A DNA stretch of 64,000 nt from Branchiostoma floridae. Taxonomy: Eukaryota; Chordata; Leptocardii; Amphioxiformes; Branchiostomatidae. Below, in pieces: positions 48,601-59,389 of the stretch (its first letter is position 1; each line of letters starts with the position of its first letter). The stretch covers positions 3,592,518-3,656,517 of the forward strand of contig NC_049991.1 of the NCBI RefSeq assembly GCF_000003815.2. The letters are read 5' to 3'. The position numbers and the translations under genes were made by a program. The notes beneath the pieces are model-generated. The model was not told the DNA's origin. It did no database searches and saw nothing but the letters and a program-made list of their open reading frames with translations.

Positions 48601-51600
48601 TTTCAATTTAAACAAGGTTTTCTTGGTAAACTACACCTGTTTTCTGACAACAATTAAATTCTATGAAATTCAAAGCAATTTTCATGACTTTAAATTTTTA
48701 ATTTATGCTAATTTCATGACGCCATTGGTCAAAATCCAAGATGGCCGCCCTGATTAGGTAAATGACGTCATAATGTCGTCACATTACGTGTTGATGACAC
48801 AGAAATTTTTGTGAGGATTAAGGGTTACATTATTATTATTGTCTGAAAGTTTAGTAGTCATACCATAAGTGGTTAAGGAGTTAGCCTCCAAAGTTTGTTT
48901 TAAAAACTGCAAATTTTTGCTGGGGTCCATTTGGACCCCAGAGGGACTGATTACAAACCTTCTTTATAATTTCCACATTACTGTACCAATCTTTGCGAAA
49001 ACTAAGGAAAAGGTATAACACATATTGACTGACAAAGTCACGGAAGGATTTTTTTCTTCAGATCAAAAATGTTCAAATGGCACTTCAAAATGTACGCATG
49101 GGGTCCAAACGGACCCCACTCGGGTGTTTGAGGTTAAAGCCTCACATTTATTGTAGTTGACAAGAATTCAGTTTCACTTCCATCAAAAGTACCAGGACTT
49201 TCATAAGGTCTTCAGTCTACAACTGTATATTGATATTACAGTATACTAAATGCATTGTATAATGTGAACTTTAACCGTGTATTTCAAAGCTGCCTTTCTG
49301 TGCATTTCCACTAGGTGTCCTCGCTGGTGGGACCACTGAGGGTAAGGTGGTGATGTGGAAGTACGCTCCGGCACCGGGGCTCGCGGGAAAGAAGCAGGAC
49401 GGAGACGCCAAGTGGAAATTTCTAACACCGACTGTGTTAGATGGAAACATAACCCAAATACAGGTACAGATTACAGTTAGAAAGACTAGCTTACTGTAGA
49501 TTCATATATTTTTGCAGGGACTTAACTTTTTGGAATTTGGAGGGAAATGAGATTTCTGCAGTTCTTTGTTGAAACAGTTCTGAAGTCCAGTAAAATATTC
49601 AAAACATATTTGTTGTGTTATGATTACGAGGTTAAAGGACTTTGCGAATTTCAAAATAAAACCATGATGAGCATTTTCATATATATATATTTTACAGTAC
49701 TTACCAGTAGTCCCTTTGATGTGTAAAATATAAATATCAAGTACTGTTCACTGTTGCATTGGCCGAGTGGGTAGAGTGTTATTACCTTATTATTGTTATG
49801 ACCTTACATTCCATAGGTCATGAGTTCGATCCCAGTCCGAGTCATCCCCGACTTTAAAAGTGGTACATCCCAGACTTTAAAAGTGGTACATCCCAGACTT
49901 TAAAAGTGGTACATCCCAGACTTTAAAAGTGGTACATCCCCACTTTAAAAGTGGTACATCCCAGACTTTAAAAGTGGTACATCCCAGACTTTAAAAGCTG
50001 GTAGTACTCAGCACTAATGAGGAATAGTATGGAAGTTAAACACACATCGATACCAGCGGACTAACCACTGCTGTAGTGGCTTGCACAAATGTGTGGCCAA
50101 AGGGCTACAGAAATGGAGATGGGCCCCATCCCTAAGCATCTGTTACAGATGTACAGGCAACTTAAAACTGTTGAAATATCGTCCAGAAAGCTAGGTAGGA
50201 TTTTTGAAAAAGTTGAATTCAGTTCAAAATATTTTCTATATTCTTTTTTATACTTTACAGTGGGGCTCATCTTTAAACTTGCTCGCTGCGAATATTGTGG
50301 CGACCGTTATCATTCTGAGCGAGCAGTCTATGAGCGCCCACTTCCGAGATGGCGTGACAGCAGTGCAGGTGTCATCGACCCAGCTCTCTATCGACAGTTT
50401 CACCACCAAGGCTCACTACGACCTGAAGACAGAGATTCAAGTCAAAGGAGTGTATGTCACGCAGGTATGAGACCATTGATTGATGGTAGGAGACCTAGGT
50501 ACTTTATAGTAGCTTGTATTAATGTTGAAAAGAGTTGTACATAAATTGTAGTGATTTCAAGATAATAACTCAGCTCAGTATTCCTGTACGCTTGGGAGTC
50601 CTAGACTCAGATAACAAAACTGGAGAGAAAAAAATAGCTAAGTTTTAGTAAATTTGATGTTTTAAAGAGTTGTACATAAACAGTATTGATTTAAAGATGA
50701 TAGAATCTTGGTCACCTCAGGATTCTTGTACTAGTACGCTTGTGAGTCCTGGACAACAAAACTTGAGAAATGAATTTTAAATATGGACTATGTACAGAGA
50801 TGAAATACTTTCCAGAAACATTCTTAGGTATTGCATATCAAAACTGCATTTCAAATATACGATAGAGTCAAGCAAACATTTTAATGAAGACCTTGTAACC
50901 ACAGTAAAGATAAGAATTGATATAGGCATGTTGCATGTGCATGAGGGCTATCCCAAGCTTAGGCACCAAAGAAGACAAAGGGGTAGGCAACGGAAAAGAT
51001 GGGAGGACAGTATCAGAGAATTATCGGGACAGGCAGTAACTAAAACATGAACGAGAACAGAAAACTGAGAATGACGGAAAAAAATTGGTTGTCAGATCTT
51101 CTGTGGTGCCAAATAATTAGACTCGTGGATAGATGAGGTAATATGATGTGCCTTTTGAAAATGGTCTGTATTTAACTTACTGGGAATGGGAGAACCCCTA
51201 GCAGTTAATGATCAAACTGCAGATTAGAACCTGGGGAAAATTTGTAGATGGGGTTTGAATGCTTTGCTAAACTATTGTTGAGAATGATGTCAAGTTTAAT
51301 TTTTTTGCCATCAGGATCACTTAGCGGTGTGGAACGGAAAGAAGCTCGTAGTTTACGACATCCCGTCCGACAAGAGCGGAGTGATACGAATGACGGGCAC
51401 GTTCCAGACGGACTCGGCGCTGGTGTGCATGCACGAGCAGAACGTGTACACGGTAGAACCCGGGAAGATCCAGGTGCGAAACTTCCAGGGCACGGTCAAG
51501 CAGCTCCTGACGTTCTCGGAGACGGAGGGGGAACCCATCGCCATGGACGTGTGCGGTCAGTACCTGGTCGCGGGAACGAGCACCAACTTCCTCAGGATGT

Positions 51601-54600
51601 GGGACCTCTCAAGAAGGTAGGTTGTGACATACTTAAGAAAGACTTGTGTTTTGTGTTCTTTAAAAAGTTGACAAAAAAGAAAAGGATTTTTAACTTTTCA
51701 AACTTTCATCGCCCTCTTAGTGGAACCTTGAATAGGAAATTCAATGTATACCCGTCCGGTACCCAGTACCACAAGTGCAGTGCTGCAATAAGTGCACTTG
51801 TATTGTTTCTGAAAAGACTTATACTCAAGTGTACAACTTTTTGCCCAGTAGTTTTCAAATTGTTACTAAATAAAAGTTACAAATATTCCTACCACAAAGA
51901 TGAAAATTTTGCACCCGAAATAGATTGGAAGAAACATTTTTATGGTCATTAAGATTAGCACTGTTTTTTATTCGAGATGCTCTCAAAAGTATGCACATGT
52001 TCTCTGAGAAAAATGCCTGAACTCTCGTTAGACATTCTATTAATTGTTAATTCATATTTCTGTCATCATTGAAGACCAAGGGTTACTTTATGCTTATCAA
52101 ATAGTCCAGGTATGGGTATAGGTTCGAACCAGTTCCTAAACCTTAAAATGTACCAGTACCAGTACCAGTACCTGATGATGCTTGTAGGGACACATCCCCA
52201 ACCTCAAAAATGCATACGTCATTGAAAAGCCTGTAGTCATAATAAGTATTCAATTCTTTATTTTTAGGGAAGCAAAGCAACACTGCAACCCAAAGAACCT
52301 AGGAGAGGTTATACCAGAACTGGGTGCGATTGTCTCAGTCAAGAGCAATTGCAATGGCAGCAAAGTAGCTGTCCTCATAAAAAAGGTAATTATACTAAAT
52401 ATACAATCCACGATTGTACCGCAAGGCTGTGTATTTGGACCCCTTTTACAGTTATACATATTGGTTGTGTAGTGTGCACAGTAATATCTAGTATGTCCTG
52501 TTTTGTCACTCTCTGTTGTATGCGTAGGTTTAACAAATGTGCATTTTATTGAAATTTAGATGTTTGTTACTAATCCTTGCTCTTTGTTGAATAAAGCCGC
52601 TAAAACTGATGTTTGTGAATAAGATGGTAAGTATTTTGCGAAACATTCTTGGAACTCAATGATACTATCAACTGGAAATGGTGGTGCATGGTGCATGATA
52701 GAGAATCATTCATTCATGCATTTTTCATAGAGTTTCATACAAATTTCATAAAATTATCAATGAGTGGTTTTCATGTTGTTTTTCTGTGGTCTTTGTAGAC
52801 ACAGGGACAGCTGGACTCCAGACTATGGATCTATGATGTGGAACTGGACAGTGTCCAGTATTTTGACCTGGCCACAGGAATGGGAGAGTTAGACGAGCTG
52901 ACCTCGGCACAGGAGGCCACGGGGGAGGAAGTGTCCGAAGAGCAGAGGTTGGTTGCTAACATTAGAGAAAATCTTTACTCATTTCCTCGATACTTTATGG
53001 ACAGTAAAAATCACTTTATTCTCCATTAAATGATAATGATCTTTTGCCCTGGCTGTGAGGTAATCTTGTGAATGACAGTCATAGCAGTATAACAGCCAGT
53101 TGTTAGATGGTGTCCACAAGGCTTGATTTTTTGGACCCCTCCTACAGTTGTATGTACTAATTGTACCTCAAGGCTTAATATTTGGACCCCTCTTACAGCT
53201 CTACCTATTGATGTACCTCAAGGCTCAGTATTTGGACCCCTGTACCTTGTTAACTCAACAGTCCATCTATGTATATTGTTGTAATATTTTGTTTATGTCA
53301 GGGCATCCTCCATATTTTGTTCAACATGTATTTCTTTATCACGACCAGGGGTAGATCAGAGGCAGCTAAAGATGTGGCGGGCAGGTTCCCCAGGGTTCAG
53401 TACTGGGACCCACAGGAACCCAAGCTTCTGACATGCGAGGCCATTCTACCTCCTCCTTCTGATGACAAGAAAGGTTCCAAGACGTCTTCACTCAGTGTTG
53501 TTGACGTTCAGGTATGCAATAGGCTGTTACATTTATGAAAAGAGTTTGAAGATCCTATGACTTGTAAAATACTGAATTGTTAGTGAATATGGCATGAAGG
53601 TTTTAATCGACTTATGGGTCCATTGGTGACTTCCTGTCACTCTGCAGCAAACATGACTATATAATGTAATGTAACTGCAAAAACAGACAAAATGACAGAC
53701 CATAACAATAATGGTAACCTCCCCCTAAATAAATAGCCTCTTCCATTGACCTTATGACCTGGAATGTCTGATTACTAGCTAGTTTTACCACCTCTGAACT
53801 CATCTTCCTGCCACTTCCACCAAATCTGGCCTGTGTTGTGATACCATATTTTCACCAGCTTGGTTACTATCTTCATTGAAAAAGCCCGAGTCCCTATACT
53901 CAAAGACTATAGTCAATTTTTGGATTTCTTAGTATGAATCGTGATTTAATAATCTTGTACTTGTGTTTTTTTTTCAGCCGGATGTTATGGTGGTGTCGTT
54001 GTTCAGTACGCCAGAACACGGTATACTCCTGCAGGACGCGTATGCCACAGACCCGGCACACGACACTCTCATCGGACTGAAAGTCCCTCACTTCTACTTC
54101 ACCAAGAAGGTAACGGCTCCAAAACTTCTGACAGTTTTTCTGTCATGTAGTTTAGCAAATGTATTTCCTATAAGGATGGCTGTACGCAATATAGATCTCA
54201 GAATGTCCATCTTGAATATGTACTGCAGTACAAAACAAAGCAGCTAGATGGCATTGCTTCTTCTAAAAGTTCCTCACTTCTACTTCGCCAAGATGGTAAT
54301 GGCTCCAAAACTTCTGACAGTTTTTCTGTCATGTAGTTTAGCATACCTTTCCTAGAAGGATGACTGTACACAATGTAGATCTCAGAAAGCCCATCTCAAA
54401 TATGTACTGCAGTACCAAACAAAACAGCTAGATGGCATTGCTTCTAAAAGTCCCCCACTTCTACTTCACCAAGAAGGTAATGGCTCCAAAACTTCTGACA
54501 GTTTTTCTGTCATGTAGTTTAGCATGTCAAGGATGACTGAGTGTACACAGTTTAGATCTCAAAATGCCCATCTCAAATATTTACTGCAGTACAAAACAAA

Positions 54601-56688
54601 ACAGCTAGATGGCATTGCTTCTTCTTAAAGTCTCTCACTTCTACTTCACCAAGAAGGTAATGGCTCCAAATGTAGTTTAGCATATCAAGGATGACTGAGT
54701 GTACATAATGTAGATCTCAAAATGCCCATCTCAAATATGTACTGCAGTACAAAACAAAACAGCTAGATGGCATTGCTTCTTCTTGTTGCTTACTATAACA
54801 GCTTTTGCACACATACGGACTTGAAGAAGGATGTCTGTACACAATTTAGATCTCAAAATGCCCATCTCAAATATGTACTGCAGTACAAAACAAAACAGCT
54901 AGATGGCATTGCTTCTTCTTGTTGCTTACTATAACAGCTTTTGCACACATACGGACTTGAAGAAGGATGTCTGTACACAATTTAGATCACAGAATGCCCA
55001 TCTCAAAAATGTACTGCAGTACAAAACATAAGAGCTTTTGCACAAAATGTGACTTAGAAGGTTTGAATTTTGAAGTGTATATGGTAATGCACAATATAGT
55101 CTTCAATGTTTCACAGTAGATTCTTTCTTGTATTTTCTCTGCGCCAATGGATCACATGCACAGACTGCTAAAAAGGTACACTTTCCTAAGAGATGTCACT
55201 TGTATTGTTGCTATACATGTATTAGTAGTTATATTCGTCTTTAGATTGAGATATAGCATTCTGCACAGTACACACCACTGCTAAAAGACATTCACGCTTC
55301 TTAATGGCTATCAATCAGAATCGCTGAGCATAAAGTTTAAGAATCACAATTATATCTCTGTACAAACTGCATGTATGACATCAGTGTCCATTATAACTGC
55401 CATATAAGGTTTTTACTGTCATCTAAGCCATGTTGATTTGAGTACACGGTTGATTTGAGTATATGGATGACATCCTCTGGGAACCTTAATACTTATGCAA
55501 GCGTGCAAGTAAAAAAAGTTTGGCAAAAAAACTTGCCTTCATTACAAAATTAAGTGGTATACTGAATAATAGATTCTTTGGTTTATCTCTTTGTTGTCTT
55601 CTTCTTTGACATTGAAATTGGCTTTTGCTTTGTACAACTTTGGCATTTTATGACCAAGAACTTTTTAATTGGAAACGAAAGAAAGAAAATTGATGCATAA
55701 CCTTATGTTGTCATAGAGTCAATTCCAAGTCACCGAGATGGTTTTGAAATAATATTTGTAATAAGTTTGAACTATTTTGAGTAAAAGAACATTTCAGTCA
55801 CTTAAGTTCGAAATTGTTCAAACATTTCAAAATGAAACTTTAAACATGTTTGAACCTTTTTATATTTGTTGGAACATTTGGGAAAGTAATGATATAATTA
55901 TCTCTTTATTTAGAACAATTTTCAATCATCTATGTGTTTTTGTTATTGTTCCAACATGTTCCAACATTTTGTGTCATTTTTTCCCTCCATAAAAACTTTT
56001 ATTGCCCCCATAAACAAAGCTGCTAAGCTTGGTCCTTTGTTTGGCTCTTGTATTTTTAGATTTTCACTGGTGAGTCTTTTGTGAGAAGGTGGCAGACAGA
56101 CATAATTTCCTGCAGTTGGCAGGGATGTGTGAATTGCCCTCTTCCCAGCCCACTGACCCAGTTTCATCATATTGTTTCTATGTTCGAACATGTGATCACA
56201 AATGATGCATCTATGTTGGAACAGTTTAGAAACTAACGGAAATAATGTATTTGATGTTAGAATTCTTTCTAACATGTTTGAATACTATAGAAATATTTAG
56301 AATGTCACATAGATGTTATAAATAGTTCTAAACAGTTACTTATCACAGTTAGATTGTTACAAAGATTTCCAAATTGTTAGAACAAAAGGCAAGAAACACC
56401 CTCTCGGTAATATGGAATTGACTCTATAACCAAATCAACATAGCCTTACCTGTACATTGAACAAATCTTTGTGCCCACATATTTCTAGGCTGGAGAGTCT
56501 GCAAAAACAGACGCCCAGTCCAGTACGACGTCCTTGGTGCCCGAAAATGTGGCTCAGCGTACGATGCGTGACTTCATCGGACTAGAGGAGAGCGATAAGA
56601 ACTCGCGGGATGCCATGATGAACTTCAGTTACTTCTTGACGATAGGGAACTTGGACGAAGCCTTCAAGGCAATAAAACTCATCAAAAG
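39611..56688 (+). CDS. IFT140: Intraflagellar transport protein 140 (IFT-A core), N-terminal 811 residues
   Basis: An IFT-A core subunit for retrograde transport and membrane-protein entry in cilia. Fifteen coding exons join in frame: 39611-39757, 40556-40777, 41876-42006, 42515-42654, 43856-44031, 44644-44732, 45223-45335, 49315-49463, 50261-50464, 51315-51616, 52268-52385, 52799-52947, 53349-53511, 53978-54109 and 56489-56688. The protein starts [14 protein letters not shown]. It has two WD40 propellers (about 1-390 and 390-740) with [89 protein letters not shown] and DLSRREAKQHC. It ends in RDFIGLEES and [14 protein letters not shown], the entry to the TPR half. The TPR exons lie beyond 64,000. 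The ATG matches the vertebrate start. Confidence 0.97.
40379..40530 (+). repeat. Partial tandem duplicate of the IFT140 exon 3 acceptor and exon start
   Basis: The segment beginning GTTTTGTTATTTTGTT, through the acceptor at 40,407/40,408 and about 95 bp of exon ([15 protein letters not shown] to AMGWE), is repeated about 150 bp later before the complete exon 3. In the first copy the frame runs into intron-like sequence and a stop after [11 protein letters not shown]. One synonymous-type change (ACGTGC / ACATGC) separates the copies, so they are nearly identical. It is either a recent tandem duplication or an assembly join of two haplotypes. Confidence 0.85.
40841..41195. mobile_element. Harbinger-type MITE, 355 bp, TAA target
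   Basis: The ends GGCCACACCGATTTAATTT and AAATTAAATTGGTGTGGCC are inverted. The arms continue with TTCTTGGTTCACGGATT. TAA lies directly outside both ends, fitting a 3-bp TWA duplication. It lies in IFT140 intron 3 of this window. Confidence 0.88.
41288..41617. mobile_element. CAGGGTTAGACAAG-ended non-autonomous element
   Basis: The left end is CAGGGTTAGACAAGTTTTCT and the right end is GGACTTTTCCAACCCTG. The interior repeats ACTTGCC and GGACAAG words. No target duplication is evident. It is related to 43,463-43,754. Confidence 0.65.
42876..43398. mobile_element. CAGGGATCGAAATAC-ended element, 523 bp, 5-bp duplication
   Basis: The ends are CAGGGATCGAAATAC and GTATTTCGACCCCTG, with CATTG outside both. 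The centre (about 42,985-43,255) looks like a second insertion related to the CCAGC/CCGTC elements at 30.4 and 33.2 kb. It lies in an IFT140 intron. Confidence 0.82.
43463..43754. mobile_element. CAGGGTTGGACAAG-ended element, 292 bp, 5-bp duplication
   Basis: The ends are CAGGGTTGGACAAGT and ACTTGTCCAACCCTG, with GTGAT outside both. The interior has TTGCCCGAT and GACAAGTG words. It lies about 100 bp before the IFT140 exon that starts at 43,856. Confidence 0.85.
45340..45511. repeat. Dispersed repeat, left part, split by the foldback element
   Basis: GCATAACACATCAGGTTTG, CTGGATGGATTTATTTGATC, CACTCACACTGG and GGTTCTTTAACGTGCT continue after the insertion at about 47,078-47,280 (CTGAGTGAAGTGAG, AAGGGCAGTGTCAGAGCAT, GACTCAAACC and ACACCCTATCA). 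The uninterrupted copy at 47,850-48,110 has the same order. Confidence 0.75.
45512..47073. mobile_element. 1,562-bp foldback transposon with about 665-bp arms, TTAA target
   Basis: Arms at 45,512-46,174 and 46,408-47,073 are near-identical inverted copies around a 233-bp unique centre. The outermost bases are AGGACAGCATC with TTAA directly outside both ends (45,508-45,511 and 47,074-47,077), which fits Kolobok or another TTAA-targeting mobiliser. Each arm carries GTAGACACGTTTGAACTTCG, TGACGT-type CRE-like words and GC-rich CTCCTCCTCT blocks. Mirrored open frames in the arms are not genes. It lies in IFT140 intron 8 and interrupts an older dispersed repeat. Confidence 0.93.
47466..47837. mobile_element. 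CAGGGCTCGAAAT-ended element, copy B, 372 bp
   Basis: The ends CAGGGCTCGAAATAC and GAATTTCGAGCCCTG are flanked by a 5-bp duplication, ACATT. The interior GTGCACCCA words match 28,183-28,514 closely. Confidence 0.87.
47850..48110. repeat. Dispersed repeat, uninterrupted copy
   Basis: CTGGATGGATTTGTTTGAAC, CACTCACACTG, GGTTCTTTAACATGCTC, CTGAGTGAAGTGAGG, CAAGGGCAGTGTCAGAG and AAACACCCTATCGTGAAGCC match the two halves that flank the foldback element. Confidence 0.75.
48161..49133. mobile_element. Non-autonomous piggyBac-like element, 973 bp, TTAA target
   Basis: The left terminus is CCCTCAAGCACC and the right is GGTGTTTGAGG, with TTAA on both sides (48,157-48,160 and 49,134-49,137). CCCT-type ends with TTAA duplication are typical of piggyBac. 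Subterminal GTGGGGTCCAAACGGACCCC occurs at both ends and GGGGTCCATTTGGACCCC near 48,920. There is no transposase frame. Confidence 0.82.
49849..49996. repeat. 23-bp tandem repeat, about 6 copies
   Basis: Units of GACTTTAAAAGTGGTACATC plus CCA repeat head to tail with one shortened unit near 49,936. There are no spacers, so it is a minisatellite and not an array of spaced repeats. Confidence 0.95.
50785..51050 (+). pseudogene. Fragment of a non-LTR retrotransposon ORF 3' end
   Basis: A short frame has ILSRNILRY, then [19 protein letters not shown] and [16 protein letters not shown]. The last block is the GRPxKRWxDxI-type tail found downstream of RT domains in many LINEs. The rest is degraded. 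It lies in the IFT140 intron before the exon at 51,315. Confidence 0.5.
52415..52460 (+). repeat. RT-motif minirepeat (single unit)
   Basis: GTACCGCAAGGCTGTGTATT then TGGACCCCTTTTACAG would read [14 protein letters not shown], close to the VPQGSxLGPLL block of reverse transcriptases. Related units are at 53,127-53,255. Confidence 0.5.
53125..53255 (+). repeat. Three near-tandem RT-motif minirepeats
   Basis: Units at about 53,127, 53,163 and 53,210 share TGTACCTCAAGGCT (first unit TGTCCACAAGGCT) followed by TTTGGACCCCT and CTACAG or CTGTAC. Each could read VPQG(L/S)-FGPL. Confidence 0.6.
54075..55040 (+). repeat. Tandem array (about 180 bp unit) seeded by the 3' edge of IFT140 exon 15
   Basis: The last bases of the exon plus its donor (CTTCTACTTCACCAAGAAGG then TAA) recur at about 54,265, 54,448 and 54,628. 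Each is followed by the same intron words: GGCTCCAAAACTTCTGACAG, TTTTTCTGTCATGTAGTTTA, GTACTGCAGTAC and CAGCTAGATGGCATTGCTTC. Two further partial units (about 54,745 and 54,860) lack the exon part and add GTTGCTTACTATAACAGC. Intact GT donors are present in three extra copies. Confidence 0.9.
55716..56424. mobile_element. Non-autonomous element, GAGTCAATTCC ends, TA target
   Basis: The left end GAGTCAATTCCAAGTCACCG and right end CTCGGTAATATGGAATTGAC-TC are imperfect inverted repeats of about 28 bp. TA lies outside each (55,714-55,715 and 56,425-56,426). The interior repeats GTT(C/T)GAACAT and TGTTCCAACAT words. It is about 709 bp long, in the IFT140 intron before the exon at 56,489. Confidence 0.7.
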
Positions 56689-57011
56689 GTAATAGAAGTG
56701 TCTTTGATGATCTATTTAGATATATGGGGTTGGTGTGTATAAGTCGCTGTCAAAAATTTCTGAAAAGTCACAAAAATTTTCCCTTGCCTTCTTGTTAAAG
56801 GAGTCCCAAACTAGGGCCGGGAGTGTTATTTTCCAATAGATTATACTTCAATGAATACATAAACAGGCTTTTTTAAACAAAAATCTCCCTTGCGCGATTT
56901 TCGCGACGTCTGTTTGTAAAGCGCTGTGAATATCATTTCCCCCTTGCTGACCCTCAATTGGTACATCCGGGAACTTTGAGTTACGCAATGCTCGATATTC
57001 TCGAAACTGTC

Positions 57012-58964
57012 ATGGCGGACGCGTACATGTCAGACTCGTCAGACGACGGCGTGAATAGCCAAAATAGCACTTTGTATGACTCTAGCGACAGCGATGTTTC
57101 ACTGGATCTCGACAACATCCAGCCTTACATGCACGAGCCGCAGCAAGAGCGGGAAGAACCTCAGAATGAAGGAGAAGCGGCCGTGCCCGGTGCTGTTGGA
57201 CCGGGGAATCTTCAAGCAGTCCCGATAGCCGCTTGGGACGGCATCGATGTTGAAACAGAAGCCTGGAGAATGGAGGAGGGCCAACTCCAAATTTGGTGTA
57301 GATGCGGCAACTGTAACTATATGGATACTGTCAGAGAATGCGTATGCTGCCACGATCTCGTCGAACTTACCGACCCTCCGCCTGTTGTCGTGGAAGACTT
57401 TGATAATGGCGGTAGAGGGGTGGGCGTCGGTCCCGATCAACTCAAGTGTATAACTCTGGACAGTGAGTTTCATCCCATCTGCATCCTGAGAGCAGCACTG
57501 AAGACTGCGTTGTTACAGCGGCAGAATCTCGGACTTGAGAACGTCCGAGAACCGCTAAGTTACAGGTAATTGTCACCTACCTTTCTTCCTTGATATTTCA
57601 CTAATTTCTTATCTTGTTTCTTTGATGATAAAACTCGTTATGCATCGTAGAAATTTCCCGACTATAACGTAAGACTATAACGTAAAACTCGCACATGAGC
57701 ACACCAACTAGACTGCTTTTTGAATGCATACTAGGGAACTCACTTCAACCGTACGATTTCGAGTTACAAAGATTACGCCGTGTTATGTGGCCGCGCGCCG
57801 CGATCAGAACAATGGTGCGATCAAAACAACAAACCAAACAAACATGGACGCCACGGCCATAATCCTTTCTTACAAAAACTACATTTCATCGTGAATATTT
57901 TTGGTATAAGTGAGGGCAGATAAGGCCACAAATATGGCCAATTAATGAAAAATTACAAACTCACTACAAGGACGAATTCTCGAAAGTAACAGAAATTATC
58001 CCGTTTTATGTGGCGGTTTCGGCATGCGGTAAGAGGCGATCAAAACAAAAACAACAAAAATGGCGGGAGCCCCTTTCACGGGGTATTTTCTTACGTCAGC
58101 CACTTCACTTCATCGTGAAAATTTTCGGTATAAATGACACACGATGTTCATAACAAAAAGTTGAATTGTTGGTAGGATATCAAAGAATACAAAACGGGAT
58201 GATTTTTTAGCATCACCTTTGGAATTATTTCTGTAACGTAGATTTTGTCGATCAAAACATTGGCACGCACATGGCATGAATAAACATGCCCGACCTCTCA
58301 AAAGTTTCCGTGAATTATTTGGCGACATAAATGAGGATCGAAAAGCACACCAACATGTCCAATTATCTAAGAATTATACCAGGTAACTCACTACAGGGAC
58401 GATTTCCCGAAAGTTACAAGGATTATCCCGTTTTATGTGGCCGCTTCGGCATGCAGTAACAGGCGATCAAAACAACAAGACAAACACGGCGGCCACGGCC
58501 CACGGCCGTTTTTTCGTCCAGACACTTTGATTCATGGTGATTATTCTCGGTATAAATGAGGGGCAATGTGCCCAACAAGGAAGGAAGTTCTTGATGAGAT
58601 ATCAAAGAACACAAAACACGGCGGTTTTTCTTTTTGCTCCAAAAAGCTTTTGTTTGACAAAATCCTACAATATAAATAACAACTAAACACCATAAACAGA
58701 TATGCTCGTCCTGTGATTTGCAGTTTCTTTTCGTTACTGTTATGCATCGAATTTGTGCAATGGATGCGATTTGCAATATCTTTTACTCCCTTTTCCAGAA
58801 TCCTGAGGCTGTCTGCATACAGACAGTTTACCTGCTGGGTACACAAACGGCGGCTGGGGAAAGGTGTCCGGCGGGTTGCTCCATCATGTGCTGTTCTCAG
58901 GATCCGGCAGGAATACCCTAGTCCAGATGGGAACTACGTCGGTTTCCTGGAGGCTGACGACTAG
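57012..58964 (+). CDS. Stand-alone P2X7-type C-terminal cysteine (zinc-binding) domain protein, 239 aa
   Basis: Two exons (57012-57565 and 58799-58964) join in frame. The chosen start is the ATG in GTCATGGCGGAC; an in-frame ATG lies 54 bases upstream. Residues 7-35 are Ser/Asp-rich. A Cys block follows ([11 protein letters not shown] at 94-104, RECVCCHDL at 109-117, Cys146 and Cys157). Exon 2 gives [39 protein letters not shown] and YVGFLEADD. This is the layout of the cytoplasmic ballast of vertebrate P2X7 receptors, without any channel part or membrane segment. The function of the free domain is not established. It lies in an IFT140 intron, convergent with a transposase, and may be transposon cargo. 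Confidence 0.85.
57715..58520. repeat. Diverged tandem modules in the intron of the P2X7-domain gene
   Basis: Modules near 57,735, 57,957 and 58,384 share GAACTCACT or AACTCACTAC, GACGATTTC, TTATCCCGTTTTATGTGG, GGCATGCGGTAA and GCGATCAAAACAACA. Two also have TTCATCGTGAAAATTTTCGG. There are three copies or parts of copies over about 800 bp. Frames across them are not conserved. Confidence 0.75.
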
Positions 58965-59385
58965 GATAGAAGGACTTCTGACGTTTTTGTTTTACCTCTG
59001 TTACCCGTACTCTAAAAAATGCCTTTGTTTTTATTTTTCTCTGTGCACGCATTATAACGGTACATTACTACTAGTATACGAACAATGTACGACCGGCTGT
59101 TGTTCTAGACATATATAATACACTTACTTGTAACTGTTCTCGTTAGTCTTTTAGTTCAGTTGTCGAAATGTTGCAGTGCATGTACCACAATTGCTGACTT
59201 TTCGTGCAAACTTGGTGCAACAACAATAGAGACAATACAATAGGTCTGTACAACTAAGTTATCAGTAAATACATCTTGGTAAAGGATATTTTGAGTGCAA
59301 TTTGATTTGTACAGTCATCTACAACTTTATGTATGATGCCAATGATAAGCACAATCACTGTCCTTACATGTACTGTAAGGGGTTT
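58965..59385. other. 3' flank of the P2X7-domain gene, nothing recognised
   Basis: AT-rich sequence with no coding signal. Confidence 0.4.
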
Positions 59386-59389
59386 GCCA

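Noticed and set aside
49849-49996. Regular short direct repeats that might suggest a CRISPR array
   Set aside because: The 23-bp units are head to tail with no spacers, and the DNA is clearly from an animal.
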